DNA of 11,839 bases from Bacteroides sp. CAG:1076. GTDB lineage: Bacteria > Bacteroidota > Bacteroidia > Bacteroidales > Bacteroidaceae. The notes below the pieces were generated by a model, which worked only from the letters and a program-made list of their open reading frames with translations, made no database searches and was not told the DNA's origin. A program made the position numbers and the translations under genes. The stretch lies in assembly GCA_000436795.1 (NCBI GenBank), contig HF993281.1:21503-33341 (forward strand), in the 5' to 3' direction. Positions within the stretch are counted from its first letter, which is position 1, and each line of letters begins with the position of its first letter. This document shows positions 6,660-11,839 of the stretch, one piece after another.

Positions 6660-9600
6660 TTAAAAAGTGAGGTTAATACCGCCTGTGATGGTACGCATGG
6701 CTGAGTAAGAACTGCTGGTTGCGGCGCCACTGCCTTGTGTTGAGCTTCCCAAACCGAAATCCTGACGTGGGTCAAGACCTTTGCGGGCGGTGAGCAGGGC
6801 TACATTGTCGGCCGATACGTATACACGCAGGTTGCTGATCTGGAGTTTCTTGGTCCAGCTCTTCGGCAGGGTATATCCTAATGTGATGTTGTTCAGACTC
6901 AGGTAATTTGAGCTGACCAGGAATCGGCTTGAATCTAACTGGTAGCAGTCGTCGCTGGCATCGAGTCGGGGAACATCGGTATAGCGGTTGTCGGGAGTCC
7001 ATGCGTCGCGGATGTCGGTTGACCAGTTGTATCCCTGCATACCGCTGCCGCCATTGTGCATGAAGGCCTGATAGCTTCCGTCGTAGTAGCGTCCGCCCAA
7101 CTGATAAGACAGTTGCAGACTGAAATCGAGTCCTTTATAGTTCAGCGATGTGCCGAAACCTCCGTATACTTTCGGAAGTAAATCGCCCTGGTCTGCCTGC
7201 TTGGCTGCGCTGTAATCGGTTGTGGTGGTGTAGTCGCCGTTGTCGGGGTCTACATAGTATAGTGCCTTACCGGTAGAGGGGTCTACGCCTGCATATTCCT
7301 TAATGTAAGATTCGTACAGTGAACCTCCGATACGGTAGATGTAGTAAGAACCTTTCTGACCGCCGGCTGCTTCGAGTTCGGGCGACAGGGCTGTGATTTT
7401 GTTCTTGTAGTGGGTAAGGTTCAGGTTGGCTGTCCATTCAAAGTCTTTGGTACGAAAAATGACTCCTGTCAGGTCGAGCTCGATACCTTTATTGGAGATG
7501 CTTCCTATATTGGTAGGGATAGAACCTGTACTGATACCGGAAGAAACCGGGGTAGGCTGGTTGTACAGCAGGTCTTTGGTGATACGGCTGAAGTATTCAA
7601 CTGTACCGTTCAGACGGCTGCCGAACAGTTCGAAATCGAATCCGGTATTGAAGGAATAGGAGGTTTCCCATGTCAGGTCTTTGTTGCCTTTATAGGCGAG
7701 GGTAGTGGAGTACTGACCGTTGCTGTATGAAACGGTGTACTGGTCTTTGTAGGCGTACCAGTTGTTTACGTACTGTCCGTTGACGAGGATCAGCAGATGG
7801 TCGTTTCCTTGTATACCCCAACTTGCCTTGTACTTCAGCATGTTCAGCCAGCTGATGTCTTCGAGGAACTTTTCTTTGGTCATGAGCCATGCGCCGCCCA
7901 CGCTGCCGAAGTTACCCCAGCGGTGTTCGGGAGCAAAGCGTGAAGAGGCATCGCGACGGTAGGAGGCACTCAGGAAGTACTTTCCGTCGTAGTTGTACTG
8001 GATACGGCTCAAGATACCTTCGGTCATGTAGTTGTCTGTATAGGAGTTGACGGTCTTCTTGTCGGTTCCGACAGCATTACCCAGTTCGCCGATGTTCGGA
8101 TCGTAAGTGTTGGTGTTGTCGCCGTACAGGACTTGTTCTTTCAGTCTGTACTGTTCGTAACCGACCATGATGTCGAAGTTGTGTACATTGTTGAAGGTAT
8201 GTATGTAGTTTGCCAGATACTGGGTATTGACTCCGAAGGTACGTGTGCTTTCTACATATACTTCACCGTCGGTAGATGCTGCACTTCCGAAGGTGCTGTA
8301 CAGGTTGTTGGAACGTGTGTTCTCGAGTGTGGTTGCAATGTTTGCCGTAAAGGTAAGTCCTTCCAGCGGGGTGATGTTGGCGTACCATTTGCCGGAGAAG
8401 GCATCGGTATAGGTATGGTACTGGTTCAGCTCAATGTCGCGCGCCGCGTTTCCTGTGAAGGTAGGACGGGAGAAATTGGTGGTAGAACCGGCATCGTATA
8501 CTCTGTATCCGGTAGTCGGGTTGATCTGGATGGAACCGTCGGCATTGCGCACATACATCGGATAGATGGGGGCAATGGAGTTGGCGATGAAGAACAGGTT
8601 GCCGCTGGAAGACCAGTCGTCGGCTGTCTGGTTGTCGGGGGCCTGTGAATCGGAATAGGTGTAGGATAAATTGGTCCCGATTTTCAACCATTTCTTTGCC
8701 TGGTAGTCGACTTTACCTCTACCTGTGTAACGCTTGAAAGCGGAGTTCTGTATCAGACCGGTATCGTTCAGGTAACCGGCGCTGGCATAGTAACTGATCT
8801 TGTCGGACTTGCCTGATACGCTGGCATTGTACTCCTGACGGAAACTGCTTCCGAAGATTTCGTCGTACCAGTCGTCTGGAGTGTAATAATAGGTACCGTC
8901 GGAATATCCCAATGTAGCATTCGGGTTCAGCTTGAAGTTGGTACCGATAAGGTTTTCTCCTTTAGGTACGGTGTATACCTGATAGCCCAGACCACCGTTC
9001 TTTGCATCGAACAGGGTGTTGTTGGCATAGGCATAAGCGTCTGCTGCCGAGGAACCGGCATAGGCTTTCGAGTTGTACAAGGCCTTGAACATGGTTTCGT
9101 AGTACTCTCCCGGGTTGCTGATAACGTCGTAGTTGGGGACGGCACGTGAGTTGGAGCCCCATTTGGCATCGAAGGTTACACGGGCTTCTCCATTCTGTCC
9201 GCTCTTTGTGGTGATGAGTACCACACCATTCGCGCCGCGGGCACCGTAGATGGCATTGGCTGCCGCATCTTTCAAGACTGTCAGCGATTCGATATCCGAA
9301 GGGTTGATGGAAGAGATGTTGCCGTCGTAGGGAACACCGTCGACTACGTACAACGGATCGTTGCTGGAAGACATGGAACCGACACCGCGGATACGTATTT
9401 TTGCGGATTCACCCGGCTGTCCGTTATTGCTGGTCATTTGCACACCGGCAACCTGTCCGGACATGGCATTGGTGATATTGGATACACTTCGGGCAGCTAT
9501 CTTGTCGGAGTTCATGGTTCCGGCAGAACCGGTGAACGACGATTTTTTTGCAGTACCATAAGCGACGACCATAACTTCGTCCAGTGCTTGTGAATCTGAT

Positions 9601-9671
9601 GCGAGGGTAACTTGTACATTCGGCTTGATTGCCACTTCCTGAGTTTCCAGGCCAATGAATGAAACAACCAA
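6660..9671 (-). CDS. SusC/RagA-family TonB-linked transporter lacking its N-terminus (candidate silent cassette)
   Basis: The frame encodes 1003 residues of a SusC-type outer-membrane transporter. It covers the end of the N-terminal carboxypeptidase-regulatory-like domain (LVVSFIGLETQEVAI), a TonB-box-like DEVMVVAYGT at residues 31-40, the plug domain (about 41-160) with IRIRGVGS, PLYVVDGVPYDG and DAAANAIYGARGANGVVLIT, and a long beta-barrel ending in GGINLTF. No signal peptide is encoded. The only start at this end is a TTG within conserved domain sequence, and family-like residues SSAKT continue just upstream before an in-frame TAA at 9705-9707. Roughly 85-100 residues of a normal SusC are missing. 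No promoter is visible upstream and a terminator lies at 9822-9859. As it stands, a product would not reach the outer membrane. The otherwise intact frame argues against an old pseudogene and for a cassette that gains its 5' end by recombination. Confidence 0.93.
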   Translation of the reverse strand: MVVSFIGLETQEVAIKPNVQVTLASDSQALDEVMVVAYGTAKKSSFTGSAGTMNSDKIAARSVSNITNAMSGQVAGVQMTSNNGQPGESAKIRIRGVGSMSSSNDPLYVVDGVPYDGNISSINPSDIESLTVLKDAAANAIYGARGANGVVLITTKSGQNGEARVTFDAKWGSNSRAVPNYDVISNPGEYYETMFKALYNSKAYAGSSAADAYAYANNTLFDAKNGGLGYQVYTVPKGENLIGTNFKLNPNATLGYSDGTYYYTPDDWYDEIFGSSFRQEYNASVSGKSDKISYYASAGYLNDTGLIQNSAFKRYTGRGKVDYQAKKWLKIGTNLSYTYSDSQAPDNQTADDWSSSGNLFFIANSIAPIYPMYVRNADGSIQINPTTGYRVYDAGSTTNFSRPTFTGNAARDIELNQYHTYTDAFSGKWYANITPLEGLTFTANIATTLENTRSNNLYSTFGSAASTDGEVYVESTRTFGVNTQYLANYIHTFNNVHNFDIMVGYEQYRLKEQVLYGDNTNTYDPNIGELGNAVGTDKKTVNSYTDNYMTEGILSRIQYNYDGKYFLSASYRRDASSRFAPEHRWGNFGSVGGAWLMTKEKFLEDISWLNMLKYKASWGIQGNDHLLILVNGQYVNNWYAYKDQYTVSYSNGQYSTTLAYKGNKDLTWETSYSFNTGFDFELFGSRLNGTVEYFSRITKDLLYNQPTPVSSGISTGSIPTNIGSISNKGIELDLTGVIFRTKDFEWTANLNLTHYKNKITALSPELEAAGGQKGSYYIYRIGGSLYESYIKEYAGVDPSTGKALYYVDPDNGDYTTTTDYSAAKQADQGDLLPKVYGGFGTSLNYKGLDFSLQLSYQLGGRYYDGSYQAFMHNGGSGMQGYNWSTDIRDAWTPDNRYTDVPRLDASDDCYQLDSSRFLVSSNYLSLNNITLGYTLPKSWTKKLQISNLRVYVSADNVALLTARKGLDPRQDFGLGSSTQGSGAATSSSYSAMRTITGGINLTF

Positions 9672-9673
9672 AG

Positions 9674-9706
9674 TTTTTGCCGAACTATAAGTGTTGATAA
9701 GTATTT
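9674..9706 (-). other. susC 5' breakpoint and candidate recombination site
   Basis: Reading the minus strand, AAATACT at 9700-9706 is followed by an 11-base spacer and ATAGTTCGGCAAAAA at 9674-9688. Family-like SusC coding sequence begins at the AGTTCGGC part. To its left on the minus strand the frame meets a stop and no longer resembles the family. A partial copy in opposite orientation lies at 11795-11824. A coding-region junction of this kind is where a site-specific recombinase could exchange 5' ends. The site call is inference. The rest of 9707-9821 holds no gene that I can see. Confidence 0.4.
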
Positions 9707-9721
9707 AATAATCAGTAGTAT

Positions 9722-9745
9722 GTCTGTTTATGGGGTTCAACAGAC
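9722..9745. repeat. 7-bp inverted repeat upstream of the truncated susC
   Basis: GTCTGTT at 9722-9728 and AACAGAC at 9739-9745 are perfectly complementary across a 10-base spacer. It lies between the susC breakpoint and the upstream terminator. It has no T-tract. It could be a protein-binding site, but arms this short also arise by chance. Confidence 0.3.
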
Positions 9746-9821
9746 TTCCGTGTATATAAGTTTCCGGACGTTCCAGAGCGTTTATATAAATGCTATTTTC
9801 TACCTATTTGTAGATTTACAC

Positions 9822-9859
9822 AAAAAAACCGTCACTGATGAAGTATGCATCAATGACGG
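9822..9859 (-). terminator. Strong intrinsic terminator after the lipocalin-like lipoprotein gene
   Basis: On the minus strand a 12-bp stem (arms 9848-9859 and 9829-9840, with one U-G wobble) and a seven-base loop are followed by seven T at 9822-9828. It lies about 40 bases after the stop of the gene at 9900-10361. It should stop transcription before the truncated susC. Confidence 0.88.
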
Positions 9860-9899
9860 CAATGAATTAGAGATTTTTGTTAAAACGAGTGGTTGTTTA

Positions 9900-10361
9900 T
9901 TATTCCATCCGCTGGTATGAATACTTGTCGTAGAAAGCTCCATCTTCATCTTCTCCCTGTCCTTCGATGACAAGCTTGTCAGACGAGGCTTCTACAATTC
10001 TGACTGTCGAAACATCAACTCCTTCCATGTTTTCCGGAACGAGCTTATCTCCTTCGAGGAAGATGTTTTCGCTATAGTAACGCCGCCAGTTTCCGTTGGT
10101 ATACTCATAATGAGTTACCTGATATTTGTTGTCACCGATTTTTTCTATTGTGATTTTCTCACAGTCGTTGGTCGGTTCAAAAGGATTGTAATTCTCGTTG
10201 TAGGAGATTTTTTCACCATCCTCATAATAATATCCACTCAAAGATACCAGCCCCCATGTTCCTTCAAGCTGATTTACGTCGAGTACTGTTTCGTCATCGG
10301 AACAAGATGACAACCCCATGACACTTACTAAAAGTGCAAACAAAAATAATACCTTTTTCAT
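9900..10361 (-). CDS. Small lipocalin-like lipoprotein, function unknown
   Basis: This 153-residue protein has a clear signal peptide and the lipobox LSSC with Cys20. The following SDDE is an acidic tract typical of surface-directed Bacteroidetes lipoproteins. The mature part opens with LEGTWGLVSLSGYY, the LxGTW-type start seen in lipocalin-like domains of Bacteroidetes lipoproteins. Alternating beta-type segments follow (KITIEKIGDNKYQVTHYEY, IRIVEASSDKLVIEGQGE is a later pair). It lies between the recombinase gene and the truncated susC, with its own promoter-like sequence and a strong terminator, so it is probably expressed independently. A ligand or role cannot be given. Confidence 0.8.
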   Translation of the reverse strand: MKKVLFLFALLVSVMGLSSCSDDETVLDVNQLEGTWGLVSLSGYYYEDGEKISYNENYNPFEPTNDCEKITIEKIGDNKYQVTHYEYTNGNWRRYYSENIFLEGDKLVPENMEGVDVSTVRIVEASSDKLVIEGQGEDEDGAFYDKYSYQRME

Positions 10362-10385
10362 AACTCTATAATTTAAAATTGTTCT

Positions 10386-10417
10386 TAAAATTAGGAATTC
10401 TCACCAAAGGGTGCAAC
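10386..10417 (-). promoter_or_regulatory. Candidate promoter for the lipocalin-like lipoprotein gene
   Basis: On the minus strand GTTG at 10414-10417 and TAATTTTA at 10386-10393 are separated by 20 bases. This is close to the Bacteroides form but departs from it in both boxes. It ends about 25 bases upstream of the start codon. A small inverted repeat, CACC and GGTG around a four-base centre, lies between the boxes near 10402-10413. Confidence 0.35.
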
Positions 10418-10525
10418 GCCGATTTTATCCGGTTATATAACTATATTGGTTCTTATAATAGATATAAGGTCTGAAAAGAGGATTATGCAGGAGATATTTC
10501 TGTCCGATGGATACGAAAATACGAT

Positions 10526-11683
10526 TCAGAACTTGCATTTTTTCAATTCCTTGACTATCGTCTGCGGAAGTACCTCTCCATAAACTTGGGTTGTCTTGAT
10601 GTTCCGGTGACCAAGTAGTTTCTGAACGGTGGCCAGTTGTACTCCTTTATATAATAATAAGGTGGCATTTGTATGACGTGCCGTGTGAAATGAGAAGTGC
10701 TTGGCAAGTCCGGCGAGTTTTCCTATACGTATCAGATCTTTGTTGACGGAAGCATTGGGCTTGATGTGGAAAAAATCATTGATATCTGTATAGCGACATA
10801 AAATACGGACGGCCTTTCCCTGAAACAGATGGCTGAGTGGCAGTTGGGTTACGGCACCCGTCTTTTGGGACTTGAATACCATCCAGAGTCCATTGTCCGA
10901 CTGGATAAAGTTTTTCTGTTCCATCCGTATGAAATCGGAATAACGTAAGCCGGTGTAACAGCAGAACAGGAAAGCATCAAGACTGTGGCAGAGTGCATGC
11001 CTTTTTCGGGACAGGGTGATATGCTCCAGCTTTTCCAGCTCTTCCGGAAGCAAGTAGGTGTGATGGCTTTCTGTTGTTTTTATCTTATATTCGGTAAACG
11101 GAGAGAGTTCTTTAGTTATCAGACCTTGGCGGATGGCTTCGTTCAGTATAGTCCGGATGTGGCGAAAATGTTTGGCTATAGTGTTTGTGCCTAACTTTTT
11201 GTTTTTCAGAAACTGCTCGAAAGACAACAATGTTTTATAGTCCAACTGCCTGAACGTTATGCCGGATGAAAAGGTTTCCAGCAACGAAAGAGTTGTGTTC
11301 AGATTACTTTTAGTGCTTTCGCGGATGGGAGAATTTTCTATCCATTTTCTACCAAAAGGGATTAGCTTGTTTTCAACGGCTGTATCTTCATGGATTTCTT
11401 TCAATAGTTGAAGGCAGATTTCCTTCCCTTGTTTCCAGGCTTCCAGTTCACGCATTTGCAGGTTTAGCATGAATTCTTCCAGCATATAGTTAAGTTCTTC
11501 CGCATGAGGATGATTACAGACTGATGAAGTACGGGCACTCCACTGGCTGGGCTTGAGATAAATATGAGTAGAAAAATAAGATTTTTTGCCCGACAGGTAG
11601 GCTTCTACCTGAACTAAAGCCTTTCCCTGGCTGTCTAACTGCTTTTTGCGATTGTAAACAATGCGATACTTAATCTTTTTCAT
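10526..11683 (-). CDS. Tyrosine recombinase/site-specific integrase (Bacteroides inversion or integration type)
   Basis: This 385-residue recombinase (counted from the ATG at 11681-11683) has the full catalytic set. There is an Arg in TGLRYSD (R247), a Lys in SQKTG (K274), HTAR (H333, R336), a His in LLGHRN (H359) and the nucleophile Tyr in TQVYGEV (Y368). The N-terminal part (about 1-70, MKKIKYRIVYNRKKQL onward) looks like the Arm-type DNA-binding domain of Bacteroidetes integrases. A helical SAM-like core-binding region follows (about 105-200). An in-frame ATG 21 codons further upstream is possible, but the residues it adds do not resemble the family. No excisionase, transfer or phage genes are in view. 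Next to a susC without a 5' end, it is a candidate for the enzyme that inverts or exchanges that locus. It could equally be the integrase of an element extending to the right. Confidence 0.93.
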   Translation of the reverse strand: MKKIKYRIVYNRKKQLDSQGKALVQVEAYLSGKKSYFSTHIYLKPSQWSARTSSVCNHPHAEELNYMLEEFMLNLQMRELEAWKQGKEICLQLLKEIHEDTAVENKLIPFGRKWIENSPIRESTKSNLNTTLSLLETFSSGITFRQLDYKTLLSFEQFLKNKKLGTNTIAKHFRHIRTILNEAIRQGLITKELSPFTEYKIKTTESHHTYLLPEELEKLEHITLSRKRHALCHSLDAFLFCCYTGLRYSDFIRMEQKNFIQSDNGLWMVFKSQKTGAVTQLPLSHLFQGKAVRILCRYTDINDFFHIKPNASVNKDLIRIGKLAGLAKHFSFHTARHTNATLLLYKGVQLATVQKLLGHRNIKTTQVYGEVLPQTIVKELKKCKF

Positions 11684-11794
11684 TTCTAAGTTATTTGTAT
11701 AAAAGTATGATCTATTATCAGCCGAAAAATCAATATATATACACAAGTTGCATTTTTATTCGTTGTGACAAATCAGTCTTTTTATATTATTGTA

Positions 11795-11824
11795 AAATAC
11801 TAACTTTCAATAGTTCGTTAAAAA
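11795..11824 (+). other. Inverted partial match to the susC breakpoint sequence
   Basis: On the plus strand AAATACT at 11795-11801 is followed by an 8-base spacer and ATAGTTCGTTAAAAA at 11810-11824. The latter matches 13 of 15 bases of the minus-strand sequence at 9674-9688. The two copies are in opposite orientation and bracket the lipoprotein and recombinase genes. The match is short and AT-rich and was found by eye, so chance is possible. The last bases of the window (11825-11839) hold no recognisable gene. Confidence 0.3.
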
Positions 11825-11839
11825 TTCGCCAAGCCTAAG

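Noticed and set aside
8133..8648. Plus-strand open frame of 171 codons inside susC
   Set aside because: It is an antisense shadow of the SusC barrel, with repetitive Val/Gly composition and no domain.
6660..9671. Simple pseudogene or sequencing frameshift as the explanation for the short susC
   Set aside because: The remaining frame is uninterrupted over 3 kb, and none of the upstream frames continues with a signal peptide or the start of the domain, so a single-base error cannot restore it. A deletion remains possible.
9781..9790. TTTATATAAA palindrome as an operator
   Set aside because: It is a ten-base AT-only palindrome in AT-rich DNA, easily expected by chance, with no second copy at a meaningful spacing.
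10452..10468. CTTATA/TATAAG hairpin after the recombinase gene as a terminator
   Set aside because: The arms are only six AT-rich base pairs and no T-tract follows on the minus strand.
1..11839. CRISPR arrays, tRNA or rRNA genes, insertion-sequence transposases
   Set aside because: No regularly spaced repeats, no cloverleaf or rRNA sequence and no transposase frame were seen on either strand.

Overview
The window looks like chromosomal DNA of a gut Bacteroidales bacterium (Bacteroides or Phocaeicola type). The evidence is a SusC/SusD pair, lipoproteins whose lipobox cysteine is followed by acidic residues, a promoter of the Bacteroidetes form (TTTG, 19 bases, TATATTTG), and a tyrosine recombinase of the Bacteroides type with an Arm-binding N-terminus. 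The species cannot be fixed from this sequence.

Layout. (1) Bases 1-2087, plus strand: the 3' part of an SGNH/GDSL-like hydrolase gene overlapping a complete MBOAT O-acyltransferase gene. Together they look like an envelope or glycan O-acylation module. (2) Bases 2088-2370: a gap between convergent genes holding a 17-bp inverted repeat with a long loop, a small terminator-like hairpin, and two identical palindromes 21 bp apart. (3) Bases 2371-4003, minus strand: a tight three-gene operon of SPFH/band 7 membrane protein, short ribbon-helix-helix protein and DUF1648-like membrane protein. It has its own promoter, and a strong terminator separates it from the next block. (4) Bases 4153-9671, minus strand: a susC-susD-lipoprotein operon for outer-membrane nutrient uptake. 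No glycan-degrading enzyme or regulator is present in the window. (5) Bases 9822-10417, minus strand: a small lipocalin-like lipoprotein gene with its own promoter and strong terminator. (6) Bases 10526-11683, minus strand: a tyrosine recombinase with a full set of catalytic residues.

The main observation is that the susC reading frame has no beginning. It lacks the signal peptide and most of the N-terminal carboxypeptidase-regulatory-like domain. Homology to the family stops abruptly near base 9688, and a stop codon lies in frame at 9705-9707. A strong terminator upstream shields it from the neighbouring gene. An intact tyrosine recombinase lies within 1 kb. Together these suggest a silent cassette of a DNA-inversion (shufflon-like) system, in which a promoter and N-terminal segment held elsewhere are joined to alternative SusC bodies. 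A short sequence at the break (9674-9706) has an inverted partial match just beyond the recombinase gene (11795-11824). The rest of the supposed system would lie to the right of this window, so the model is an inference.
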